A stretch of 14,217 bases of DNA from CAZXFH01 sp964640055 (GTDB lineage: Bacteria; Fidelibacterota; UBA2242; JAFGTP01), in the NCBI GenBank assembly GCA_964640055.1, contig CAZXFH010000063.1:1-14217 (forward strand). The letters run 5' to 3'. This document shows positions 7,201-14,123 of the stretch, one piece after another. The notes under the pieces were generated by a model. That model was not told where the DNA came from and made no database searches. It saw only the letters and a program-made list of their open reading frames with translations. The position numbers were made by a program, and so were the translations under genes. The stretch's first letter is position 1, and each line of letters starts with the position of its first letter.

Positions 7201-9444
7201 CTATCCACTGATCCGGATGAAGACACGGTTCTGGTAAGCGTCAGTATGACGATCGATGGCTATGCTGAAGCGGATGTGTCACCCGCCGCCCTCTCGATTC
7301 AGTTAACCCCTTATGAAACCGGGACAGACACCCTGTATATTGCCAATACGGGGAATACCTTGCTGGAATATTATCTGCATACCAGTTCAGACTGGATCGA
7401 TCTGGAACCGAGCTGGGGCCAGGTTCTGGCCGGAGATACGGATACCCTTATCGTTATGGTCCAGGGCAGCGGGCTGGACCCGGGTTCCTATACGGATGAA
7501 TGGGTGCGGGTTGATCCTGTGACCGATCAATCCAGTATTACCGTTCCGCTGGAGGTGACCGTCAGTTACAACGGCCCCTACCTGCACTGTGCCACCGACT
7601 CGGTAGTCGCTACCCTGGAGGAAAACACAACCAGTGAGCAGGAAATCATCCTCTCCAATCTGGGTACCGAGCTGCTGACTTGGTCAGCCACGTGCAATGA
7701 TTCCTGGGCGATTCCCGTCCCTGATACCGGGGCCATACCATCCAGTGAAACGGATACAATTACCCTAACTCTGGATGTGTCCGGATTGCAACCCGGCGAA
7801 TATACCAGCAATCTGTTGATTAATAGCAATGATCCCAATCACCGAACATTGACAATTCCCCTTCTTGTCAATGTCATTCAACCGGGCCCGCAGCTGGTGA
7901 TCACGCCTGATTCAATGAATATCTCCCTGGCCACACACGGGATTCTAACCGATTCACTGTGGGTCACCAATCAAGGGACCGAAACGTTACATTGGTCTGC
8001 TACCACCAGTGCCGACTGGATTATTCTGCCCGCCGATACCGGTGATGTGGGCATTGAGATGACAAGCGGAATTGCGGTCCTTTTCGATCCCCAGGGAATA
8101 CCGGGTCAGGTCTATAATGAAACCATTCAATTCTCATCAAATGCTGTTGATCAGCCAACCTTTACAGTCCAATTGACGGTCGATATTTTTGAAGCACCGG
8201 AAATAACCGTAATTCCGGATTCGATCCACGTAACCTTACCGGAAGGACAAATCGGAGCCACAGCTTTTACGATTCGCAATGACGGTTCGGCCGACTTGAG
8301 CTGTACAGTCGGGAACAGTTTTGAAAGCAACTGGCTGGATCCTGATCCCCGTGATCCGGCCGCCCTCCAGCCCGGGGATTCAGTACTGATCACCGTGAAC
8401 ATTGCCGGTGATGTATTGTCTGTGGGTGACCATCCCGGCCTCTGTTTTGTGGACAGTAATGATCCCAATGAACCGGTCGTGGATATCCCAATTCTGGTCA
8501 CAATAACAGCCGAGGTTCTCCCACCGGAAGTTGTCATTACTGCCCCCGCCAGTAATGCTATCATTGACACCAGTACAGTAGTGGTTGAATATACGGTAAA
8601 CAATTTTAACGTTGCCCCGCCAAATAGCGGAGACGGCTATGTTCGCTTCAACCTGGATCAGCGACCGGGTGGGATCCGGTATGGCGTCGGTCCTTTAACC
8701 TTTGCCAATCTTTTTGACGGTGAACATGTAGCGCGGGTCTGGTTAGTGGATAATGCCGGCAATGAACTCGATCCGGCTGCGATTGATTCCGTTACTTTTA
8801 CAGTGGACTGGGAGCAACCCATGCTCACCTTGTCGCCGGACGCCTATTCACTGAGCCTGAGGCAAGGCAATATTTATACCGACACGGTCACTGTTACGAA
8901 TACAGGTAACGTTGGTCTGGATTTTGACATTCAGAACGGTGCCATGGTTACCAGCACTCTCAGTCATGATTCCCTGGCCGTAAATGAAAGTCTGGCTCTC
9001 CCCTTCCAGATCGATCTTACTGAAATTGCCACCGGCCAATATGATGACACCCTGAAAATATTTAGCGATCATCCCAAATTACCGGAAGTGGGTGTTCTGT
9101 TCAATATCGAGGTCATCCCTTCAGTTGGTATTGACCCGGAAGATTTTAAACCGGACCACTATTTCCTGAGCCAGAATTATCCCAATCCCTTTAATCCAAC
9201 GACGCGTATTGTATATTATCTGCCTCATGACAGCCGGGTAAAATTAACCATCTTTGATTTTCTCGGTAATGAGCTCCGTACTTTGGTGAATAGCAACCAG
9301 ACTGCCAATTGCTATCAGATTAGCTGGGATGGCAAAGATAAAAACGGAGAGCAGCTCCCCAGTGGAATGTATTTTTATCGTCTGTCAGCCCGCTCAGAAC
9401 AGGAACAATTTATGAAAACCCGCAAGATGATATTGCTTCACTAG
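4225..9444 (+). CDS. Large secreted mosaic protein: propeller-like domain, CSLREA-type beta-helix, beta-sandwich repeats, type IX-like sorting tail
   Basis: The protein has 1739 residues. Its start is supported by AAGGAGGTG ending 4 bases before ATG. Residues 1-21 form a signal peptide (cleavage near TFS-Q). Residues about 22-380 contain repeated short beta motifs such as ISEDLIHWSSA and look like a GH43/sialidase-type propeller; catalytic residues cannot be assigned. Residues about 382-800 form a right-handed parallel beta-helix, with a VTLRSAL segment near 414, recurring N-x-IGG/GNYIG-type turns and the conserved closing block GFGIDIDPPG...NDDLDSDTGPNN. A beta-sandwich follows (about 805-905). 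Five sandwich repeats of about 103 residues start near 909, 1014, 1118, 1221 and 1324, each with an N-x-G turn and a W in a -SW/DW- motif; they resemble BACON-type or abnormal-spindle-like Ig folds. Two more Ig-like modules start near 1433 and 1531. The tail from about 1644 has YPNPFNPTT, a FlgD-like LTIFDFLGNELRTL block, SGMYFYRL and KMILLH, the standard FCB type IX/Por sorting signal. Likely cell-surface or extracellular, perhaps glycan binding; enzymatic activity is unproven. Confidence 0.9.
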   Translation: MKKILIITIVMGFAIPDFTFSQVLYPGSAEITGAEEIVCDHSSDACEDEDIPDGSAQVFRDAAGNIQLIASHYISYRMVGPDFDSLVKDCNPVFDSDYESVPENYNNKEWLSGIYTTDGITIHAIVHNEYLPYGTGSYDTDWFNSLTYAVSTDTGQHYTQAAAPDHFVATIPYQYEHGHPMGIFGGSNIIYNQNDGYYYRMVKMEDHELQEWGAGVIRTQDLSDPDSWRGWDGTGFNVEFVDPYNETVTDPANHILAPVSRDNIGKMSNGLVYSTYFDRYVVVGYHTKYDAYQGESITGFYYAISEDLIHWSSAVLIKEIPGDWSVGGEWYPTLIDHNDTTRNFEQIGQEAYLYFTRWNSGTYDRDLVRVPIRFQKELVSAFTVNSTADREAQSVGTGTAHTGYTNSNSDPEVTLRSALQEVIAAPDTDYIFTINFNIPGTGPHVIEVGYFLPEPERPLIIDGYSQPGASANTNPLDQVNNAVIMVELDGSASGGSIGLNLYGGNATVKGLALHSFGVGMAVNDYGGYHIQGCYIGTDASGAALGDPIGININQADNNLIGGSDPADFNVITGEVVVDGSADNEIRGNYIGLDAGGANTVGAGGISLRNASNNIIDANVSAGSYRGIEIRGATAQQNTITNNFLGTDMTGDNGMGTGLIGIYLGEGAASNFIGTPGNGNVIGSWQYNGMVVDSAFNNKIQGNWFGTNQSADIDLGNGNEAIHLINDAADNTVGGENSGEGNIIAYNDGIAVRVGYENTPGEEAGVGNAILGNSIYLNGFGIDIDPPGINENDDLDSDTGPNNLQNSPQLSQVNVGTDDTHITGQLHSAPDTEYRLEFFANVGLDANDLGQGEQFFGHTYVTTDASGNVSLDVHLAAEITPGHYVTATATDPDNNSSEFSNAIQALSDVYYPDIAVSPTSLTFSVNPTQMIDDNITIENIGNLSLDWTATTTASWIRLDQESGTLNPGISTLLNVTVDPQGMTAGEHTDKITILSTDPDEDTVLVSVSMTIDGYAEADVSPAALSIQLTPYETGTDTLYIANTGNTLLEYYLHTSSDWIDLEPSWGQVLAGDTDTLIVMVQGSGLDPGSYTDEWVRVDPVTDQSSITVPLEVTVSYNGPYLHCATDSVVATLEENTTSEQEIILSNLGTELLTWSATCNDSWAIPVPDTGAIPSSETDTITLTLDVSGLQPGEYTSNLLINSNDPNHRTLTIPLLVNVIQPGPQLVITPDSMNISLATHGILTDSLWVTNQGTETLHWSATTSADWIILPADTGDVGIEMTSGIAVLFDPQGIPGQVYNETIQFSSNAVDQPTFTVQLTVDIFEAPEITVIPDSIHVTLPEGQIGATAFTIRNDGSADLSCTVGNSFESNWLDPDPRDPAALQPGDSVLITVNIAGDVLSVGDHPGLCFVDSNDPNEPVVDIPILVTITAEVLPPEVVITAPASNAIIDTSTVVVEYTVNNFNVAPPNSGDGYVRFNLDQRPGGIRYGVGPLTFANLFDGEHVARVWLVDNAGNELDPAAIDSVTFTVDWEQPMLTLSPDAYSLSLRQGNIYTDTVTVTNTGNVGLDFDIQNGAMVTSTLSHDSLAVNESLALPFQIDLTEIATGQYDDTLKIFSDHPKLPEVGVLFNIEVIPSVGIDPEDFKPDHYFLSQNYPNPFNPTTRIVYYLPHDSRVKLTIFDFLGNELRTLVNSNQTANCYQISWDGKDKNGEQLPSGMYFYRLSARSEQEQFMKTRKMILLH
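6949..8520 (+). repeat. Five tandem beta-sandwich coding repeats, period about 310 bases
   Basis: Within the large secreted protein, five consecutive modules begin near 6949, 7266, 7576, 7886 and 8194. Each opens with a short strand (SPTSLTF, SPAALSI, DSVVATL, PDSMNIS, PDSIHVT), then an N-x-G turn (ENIGNL, ANTGNT, SNLGTE, TNQGTE, RNDGSA) and a W-containing strand. Most close with a D-P dipeptide, such as SNDPN or STDPD, before the last strand. The regular spacing suggests serial module duplication, but the nucleotide identity is visibly low, so these are old repeats. Confidence 0.7.
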
Positions 9445-9551
9445 ATCAGCATGAATTGGGATCATCTGCAATCGGACCACTTATCGACTGATTTCTTAAC
9501 ATTATTTTGCCACCAATCAGCAATCAATGATCCGGATAATGGTCATGAAAT

Positions 9552-9587
9552 GGAGCCCCCCGGCTTTACAGCCGGGGTTCCTTTTTT
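9552..9587 (+). terminator. Rho-independent terminator of the large secreted protein gene
   Basis: An 8-base perfect stem, CCCCGGCT (9558-9565) with AGCCGGGG (9570-9577), has a TTAC loop. After TTCC it is followed by six T (9582-9587). A few extra outer pairs (GGA with TCC) may extend it. It lies about 110 bases after the stop of the gene at 4225-9444. Confidence 0.8.
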
Positions 9588-9666
9588 GGCTCCGCCATTT
9601 GGCGGAGTCTGGGCGGAATCCCGCCCAGAAAACCATTCATCCACGTGTTTACATACGTGGTTTTCT
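9588..9666. repeat. Run of three further inverted repeats directly after the terminator
   Basis: Three hairpins follow almost without spacing. The first is GGCTCCGCC (9588-9596) with GGCGGAGTC (9601-9609), containing one G:T pair and an ATTT loop. The second is CTGGGCGG (9609-9616) with CCGCCCAG (9621-9628) and an AATC loop; its first base is the last base of the previous stem. The third combines AGAAAA (9627-9632) with TTTTCT (9661-9666) and CCACGT (9641-9646) with ACGTGG (9655-9660), with an 8-base asymmetric bulge and a GTTTACAT loop. The tight packing resembles REP/IS200-type end structures. No transposase is present. Confidence 0.75.
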
Positions 9667-9686
9667 GGATAGCGGGATAAATTTAT

Positions 9687-9715
9687 CTAACTGTTCAGGA
9701 TAAACCTGCAGTTAG
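9687..9715 (-). terminator. Hairpin downstream of the hybrid kinase gene, possible minus-strand terminator
   Basis: CTAACTG (9687-9693) pairs with CAGTTAG (9709-9715), then CAGG (9696-9699) with CCTG (9705-9708). There is a 2-base bulge and a 5-base loop. It lies 19 bases past the kinase stop codon in the direction of transcription. No true T run follows, only the palindrome GATAAATTTATC (9676-9687), so termination strength is doubtful. Confidence 0.4.
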
Positions 9716-9733
9716 CGATTTTATTGCTAATTT

Positions 9734-12700
9734 TCACAATATTTTATCATCCGCTCCAGCTGGTTTCAAAATATCCTTTATGGTCTGCAGGACCTCCAGC
9801 ATGGAATAGGGCTTATGAATAAACTTATACCCCTGTTCCCGAATAAGAGTGGTTTGTACTTTTTCCTCGGTGTAGCCACTGCACATTATGACCGGAATAT
9901 TGGGATTCTCCTGCATAAATTCCTGTACTAAGGTCAGACCATCTTTATCCGGTAAGATCACATCGCAAAAAATCAGATCCAGAGCAGCCTGCCTTCTGGC
10001 AAACAGGCCCCAGGCCTTATGGGCGTTCTCCGCAGAAAAAACCTGATATCCGTTTTTTTCTAATATTTCCCGGGTAAATTTACGGACTCCCTTTTCATCC
10101 TCTATCAGCAAGATGGTTTCACCGGTACCTTTTACGCTTTCCAAAGATACTTTCGGCTCACCGGTTTTTTGATCCAGTTTGGTTATAGCGGGTAAATAGA
10201 TCTTGAAAATGGTCCCTTTATCCAATTCACTGTAAACATTAATCCAGCCGTTATGTTTTTTAATAATCCCATAGACCACGGATAATCCCATTCCGGTTCC
10301 TTTACCAGGTGTTTTAGTCGTGAAAAAGGGATCAAATATCCTGTTCAAATAGGCTTTTTTAATACCGGTGCCTGTATCTTCCATAGACAAACAGACATAA
10401 TCCCCTGGTTTTGAATAAGGCAAATTACGGCTTTGGATTTTATCTATATTTACATTTTTCGTCTGAATAATAATCTCTCCACCATCCGGCATGGCATCCC
10501 GGGCATTAACTGAAATATTGGCAATCACTTGTTCAAGATTGCCCTCATCTCCGTTAATAATCCATAAATCAGGTTCAAACCGAGTTTTAATAGTAATATC
10601 TTCTCCGATTAGACGGCGAAGCATTTTCAGTAAATGTTCCACTGTCCGATTGATATTGATCGGTTTATATTCCATGGCTTGTTTCCGGCTGTACAGCAAT
10701 AACTGGCGGGTTAGTTTAGAGGCCCGTTCCGCCGCTTCACTAATTTCAGCCAGGGTGTCAAAGTTGGGATTCTTACTATCCATCTGCATACTCATATATT
10801 CTGCATGCCCGATGATAACTGTTAACAGATTGTTAAAATCATGCGCGATACCGGCTGCTAATTTACCCACGGCCTCAAGTCTCTGTACACGCTGAATTTG
10901 TTCTTCAAGATTTTTCTGTTCAGTAATATCCTCAACTGCTCCTTCATAATATATAATATTCCCGTCACTGTCCCGGACCGCACGCCCGCTGTTCCGGGTC
11001 CAGATAAGTTTTCCATCGTACCGTTTCCATTGGGACTCATATCCCCTGATAATTCCATCCCTTTCCTGGTATAATTCCAGTTGCTTACGGTCTTCGGGGT
11101 TTACATATATATCTTTGGCGTTTAATTTCAGGAGTTCTTTTTTATTCGGAAAACCAACCATTTTGAGAAAAACAGGATTGACGTCCAGTATTTTTCCATC
11201 CGGTGTGGACCGATATAAGCCTACCGGTACATGATTAAAAAGACCGCGATAGAGTGCTTCACTTTTACGCAATTTCTCTTCCGATCGCTTGCGCTCGGTA
11301 ATATCCGTAAAGACCACTACTCCGGCGGTGATCTGTCCCTGCTTATTGCGCACCGGGGCGGCATTGGCAATCACATTACGCAGCATCCCCTTGGAATCCT
11401 GAATAATCACTTCCTCACCATAGACAATGCCACCATACAGGACAGCCCTTGATAGAGGCAGCTCTTTGGGATCATAGGGCTCGCCATTCAAATGAAAGAC
11501 TTGCCAGGCTTTAACATGCTTTTCAATATCAATATTAGTCAACTCTCCGCGCGTTCCGCCCCGAACATTTAAAGCGGCAGAATTAGCAAGCCTTATTTTT
11601 ACGTCCGGCGCATCCGCTATAAGAATACCTGCAGGAGACTGTTCAATAGCCGCATAGAGCAGCTGCCGGCTCTCCCGTAGTTTTTCCTCAACGGCCAGTT
11701 TTGCACGGGCAAAAGCCAGGTCATCGGCAACTTCCTGCAGTAGATCCAATTCCTCCTGATCTATTTCAATTTCTCTTTCAAATACAACAAACAGCAAACC
11801 AACCGGTTGGTCATCACTGATCAACGGTACTATTGCCGCACAATAATCTGTCGCCCAATTATCGGTTTTATAAGTACACCCCTTGCAATCCCGGGCATTA
11901 TCAACAATCTGCACACTTTTTGTTTTTATTGGCCTTTTTACACAGGCAGGGGCTGCTCCCTCACCTTGTATTGACAAAGACCATTGCCCGGCAAATTCGT
12001 GTTTGCCAGCACTGGCTATAGGAATAATTTTATCTTCATTTGAATCCATTAAAGCAATCGTACAGCCAAGATAGGCCCTGGTTTCCACTAAGGATTGACA
12101 GGCCCCTTGCATCATTTTGTTTATATCCCGTTCCTGCACGATTAATTGGTTAACATTCCGGATCGCTAATAAGAGCGAATTCAATCGCTCGACTCGCGCT
12201 TTGGCGTGCTTGTTATCGGTTATATCGCGAGTGACCTCAATAGCACCCACAATTTCACCCTCTGCGTTGCGCACCGGATAACCGCGAACAAACCAGAACC
12301 GTCCGTCAGGTGTGCTTTTTTCTTCCGCATGCGGGTCTCCTCTGTTAATCGCTTTCAATACCGGACAGTCTTCACAGGGTTTTTGTCTTTGTTGCCACAC
12401 TTCATAACAATAGCGGCCCATAAGGTCTTGGCGACTCATATTCACCGAATCACAGGCCGCCCTATTGGCCCATATTACTCGCATTTCCTTGTCCTGATAA
12501 ATCACATGCTCCATCTGGCTATCAAGAATCTGCATTTTCTCTGTTTCCGACCGCTTCATTTCCTGCTGTAGTTGTTTTTGCCGGGTGATATCGAAAAAGA
12601 TCGTGGCAAATTTTTGCCTGGTCGGCGCATAAACCTGGATTTGGAAATATTTATCTAATTTGGAAAAATAGGTTTCAAAGGTTTCTGATTGCTTTGATTC

Positions 12701-12943
12701 AGCCACGCGGGCATATATTTCTAAGTAGAGCGGTTCACCAGTCTGGTATAGTTCAGAAGCCCGGGTCCCAATGGCCTCAGCACGACTAAGCCCCAAAATG
12801 TCCGAACAACGTTGATTGATATCAGTGATTTTATAATCAATGGCCTTCCCTTTCTGATCGTATATCAATTCATGTAAAGCCATGCCTGCATCCAGGGCAT
12901 TAAATAAAGATTCAAAAGCCCATACCGATTCATTTTCCTTCAT
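9734..12943 (-). CDS. Soluble hybrid sensor histidine kinase (PAS-PAS-GAF-PAS-PAS-HisKA-HATPase-REC)
   Basis: This is a 1069-residue protein without membrane segments, hence a cytoplasmic sensor. The modules in order are PAS 1 (about 10-120), PAS 2 (140-243), GAF (265-415), PAS 3 (425-550), PAS 4 (560-675), HisKA (685-750), HATPase (790-918) and a C-terminal receiver (943-1058). The phospho-accepting His701 sits in GIAHDFNN. The N box is around Asn813, the G1 box is EDTGTGI with Asp856, the F box is DPFFTTK (871-877) and the G2 box is GKGTGMGL (880-887). The receiver has the acidic pair E948/D949, phospho-acceptor Asp994 (FCDVILPD), Ser1022 and Lys1044 (HKP), so both kinase and receiver look active. 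PAS 2 has C179, C190 and C193 (KPCEDCP) and the GAF domain has C334, C353, C356 and C368, which may form metal or redox sites. AGGAAC precedes ATG at a suitable distance. No response regulator or phosphotransfer protein adjoins it, so it is an orphan whose signal and output are unknown. Confidence 0.95.
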   Translation of the reverse strand: MKENESVWAFESLFNALDAGMALHELIYDQKGKAIDYKITDINQRCSDILGLSRAEAIGTRASELYQTGEPLYLEIYARVAESKQSETFETYFSKLDKYFQIQVYAPTRQKFATIFFDITRQKQLQQEMKRSETEKMQILDSQMEHVIYQDKEMRVIWANRAACDSVNMSRQDLMGRYCYEVWQQRQKPCEDCPVLKAINRGDPHAEEKSTPDGRFWFVRGYPVRNAEGEIVGAIEVTRDITDNKHAKARVERLNSLLLAIRNVNQLIVQERDINKMMQGACQSLVETRAYLGCTIALMDSNEDKIIPIASAGKHEFAGQWSLSIQGEGAAPACVKRPIKTKSVQIVDNARDCKGCTYKTDNWATDYCAAIVPLISDDQPVGLLFVVFEREIEIDQEELDLLQEVADDLAFARAKLAVEEKLRESRQLLYAAIEQSPAGILIADAPDVKIRLANSAALNVRGGTRGELTNIDIEKHVKAWQVFHLNGEPYDPKELPLSRAVLYGGIVYGEEVIIQDSKGMLRNVIANAAPVRNKQGQITAGVVVFTDITERKRSEEKLRKSEALYRGLFNHVPVGLYRSTPDGKILDVNPVFLKMVGFPNKKELLKLNAKDIYVNPEDRKQLELYQERDGIIRGYESQWKRYDGKLIWTRNSGRAVRDSDGNIIYYEGAVEDITEQKNLEEQIQRVQRLEAVGKLAAGIAHDFNNLLTVIIGHAEYMSMQMDSKNPNFDTLAEISEAAERASKLTRQLLLYSRKQAMEYKPININRTVEHLLKMLRRLIGEDITIKTRFEPDLWIINGDEGNLEQVIANISVNARDAMPDGGEIIIQTKNVNIDKIQSRNLPYSKPGDYVCLSMEDTGTGIKKAYLNRIFDPFFTTKTPGKGTGMGLSVVYGIIKKHNGWINVYSELDKGTIFKIYLPAITKLDQKTGEPKVSLESVKGTGETILLIEDEKGVRKFTREILEKNGYQVFSAENAHKAWGLFARRQAALDLIFCDVILPDKDGLTLVQEFMQENPNIPVIMCSGYTEEKVQTTLIREQGYKFIHKPYSMLEVLQTIKDILKPAGADDKIL

Positions 12944-13366
12944 AAACTGTTCCTAACTCTTTTATCTAAATCTAAATTAGAATAAATACCAACCCATCGG
13001 TCCAGATATCATCACCAATTGACATTCTTTACTAGGCATAAGGCTATTATGGTTGAAAGTCTCAAGGGGATAATCATCACTTTGACTTACAAAAGGAGCT
13101 CCCTATATAATTTATACCTGACATTAGGTTAATTATTGGCAATAAGGATGGAACACTCAATATTTCCAGTAAATGGTTCAAATTTTCCGGGCCTCTGCCA
13201 ACGATTACAATTCATCCTCTGGAGTATTCCCCTAGATACTACTATGCTGGAACACATTAGTCGTTTATCATAAAAATAATCTTTCAGCATTCACTAAAAG
13301 CAGGCCATGAACACTGTTAAAGAGAGGTCTTGGGATATAAAAAATTAAAGGCCTCTTTCATCTCAT
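12944..13366. other. Intergenic region between the ssb and kinase genes
   Basis: The 423 bases contain no convincing gene. Two short plus-strand frames, 27 codons from about 13050 and 41 codons at 13148-13273, have no properly spaced ribosome binding site. The stretch does hold a near-consensus plus-strand promoter (13082-13111). Close to the ssb stop, the minus strand reads AAAGAGGCCTTT and then AATTTTTT, which is at best a very weak ssb terminator. Confidence 0.6.
13082..13111 (+). promoter_or_regulatory. Near-consensus promoter with internal palindrome, no obvious gene downstream
   Basis: TTGACT (13082-13087) and TATAAT (13106-13111) are separated by 18 bases. The perfect 8-base palindrome GGAGCTCC (13095-13102) lies in the spacer, where a repressor or a MerR-type activator could bind. 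Transcription would start near 13118 and run toward the ssb 3' end as a non-coding or antisense RNA. Its function is unknown. Confidence 0.4.
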
Positions 13367-13792
13367 CTAGAAGGGAATATCATCTTCGCCTTCATTACCA
13401 GGTTCTTTGGGAGTATCGCCAGCGGGTGCTTGGCCGCCTTCCGAAGGCCCCTGTAATCCACCTAAGGGGGTTAATTGATCAACCTGGATCTCGGTTGAAT
13501 AGCGCTTAACTCCATCCCGATCTTCCCATTTGCGGGTTTGTAAGCGTCCTTCAGCATATATCAATTGCCCCTTCTTCAAATAATTCTTGGCAAACTCGGC
13601 TGTTGCACGCCATACTACCAACCGGTGCCACTCTGTGCGTTCGGTCTGTTCACCCTCCCGATTTTTAAACCGTTCTGAAGTGGCTAACGACAGATTAGCC
13701 ACGGCATCCCCATTGGGAGTATAGCGCACCTCAGGATCTACGCCCAGATGCCCTACCAAGATCACCTTGTTTACACTATTACGCTGCGCCAT
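13367..13792 (-). CDS. ssb: Single-stranded DNA-binding protein
   Basis: SSB coats single-stranded DNA in replication, repair and recombination and recruits partner enzymes through its C-terminal tip. The 141-residue protein starts MAQRNSVNKVILVGHLG and carries the whole OB fold over residues 1 to about 113. Visible landmarks are DPEVRYTPNG, the EWHRLVVW strand, the YLKKGQLIYAEGRLQTRKWED block and YSTEIQVDQL. A short Gly/Pro/Glu-rich linker (about 114-135) leads to the acidic tip EDDIPF, the canonical partner-binding tail. The linker is much shorter than in the 178-residue E. coli protein, which is common outside Gammaproteobacteria. GGAGAG lies 7-8 bases before ATG. It stands alone, without rpsF or rpsR beside it, which are frequent neighbours in other phyla, and it is divergent from the partial gene at 14124. 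Confidence 0.97.
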   Translation of the reverse strand: MAQRNSVNKVILVGHLGVDPEVRYTPNGDAVANLSLATSERFKNREGEQTERTEWHRLVVWRATAEFAKNYLKKGQLIYAEGRLQTRKWEDRDGVKRYSTEIQVDQLTPLGGLQGPSEGGQAPAGDTPKEPGNEGEDDIPF

Positions 13793-13810
13793 AATATATC
13801 TCTCCTCTCA

Positions 13811-13827
13811 TTTGTCACCCTTTGTCA
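13811..13827. repeat. Tandem TTTGTCA repeats just upstream of ssb
   Basis: TTTGTCA occurs at 13811-13817 and again at 13821-13827, exactly 10 bases apart, one helical turn. The copies lie 19-35 bases upstream of the ssb ATG, so they fall in the leader or near the promoter. Same-face direct repeats of this kind can be a regulator site, but two 7-mers can also arise by chance. Confidence 0.35.
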
Positions 13828-13842
13828 ACCCTGGTAAACTAC

Positions 13843-13870
13843 TAAATATTCGGCAGAATTCAAGGCTCAA
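13843..13870 (-). promoter_or_regulatory. Possible ssb promoter
   Basis: On the minus strand TTGAGC (13870-13865) is followed after 16 bases by TATTTA (13848-13843), about 50 bases upstream of the ssb start codon. Both boxes are imperfect. The TTGACA formed by the tandem repeats nearer the gene has no -10 box at the right distance. Confidence 0.25.
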
Positions 13871-14026
13871 ATAGAGCGGTATTAAGATCTGATGAAAAAA
13901 TTTTTTAGTCCCTTCTCAATCCTGTTTGATTCATAAAATTGTAAATTGATAACAATTATCCGCGGTCTACTACTCCATTTGCCTGTTACCCAAAGTTCTT
14001 TCCTTATAAATTAAAAGTTTCTGGCT

Positions 14027-14054
14027 TTGATATAGCTCACAATTTTTATATAGT
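14027..14054 (+). promoter_or_regulatory. Putative promoter of the partial exported-protein gene
   Basis: TTGATA (14027-14032), a 16-base spacer and TATAGT (14049-14054) make a reasonable sigma70-type match, giving a leader of about 60 bases before the ATG at 14124. The surrounding DNA is AT-rich, so a chance match is possible. Confidence 0.35.
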
Positions 14055-14123
14055 TTTTCTTTGCATTACAAATTTTTTAGGTGAATATTTGGCGGCTTCT
14101 AATCTATATGAAAGGAAAATTGA

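Larger units (their letters stand above)
13793..14123. other. Divergent intergenic region between ssb and the partial exported-protein gene
   Basis: The 331 bases contain no coding frame that I can support. They should hold the promoters of both divergent genes: a candidate on the minus strand near 13843-13870 and one on the plus strand near 14027-14054. The middle is AT-rich with several T runs but has no clear stem-loop terminator. Confidence 0.55.

Noticed and set aside
9588..9666. A CRISPR array or intact insertion sequence in the hairpin-rich region
   Set aside because: There are no repeated units with spacers and no transposase frame; the stems differ from each other in sequence.
9451..9672. 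A 73-codon plus-strand frame after the large gene
   Set aside because: It runs through the terminator and the following hairpins, so its apparent coding comes from the inverted repeats.
13148..13273. A 41-codon plus-strand frame downstream of the orphan promoter
   Set aside because: The AAGG before the ATG has no spacing, and the peptide has no visible feature. I keep it only as a possibility inside the promoter finding.
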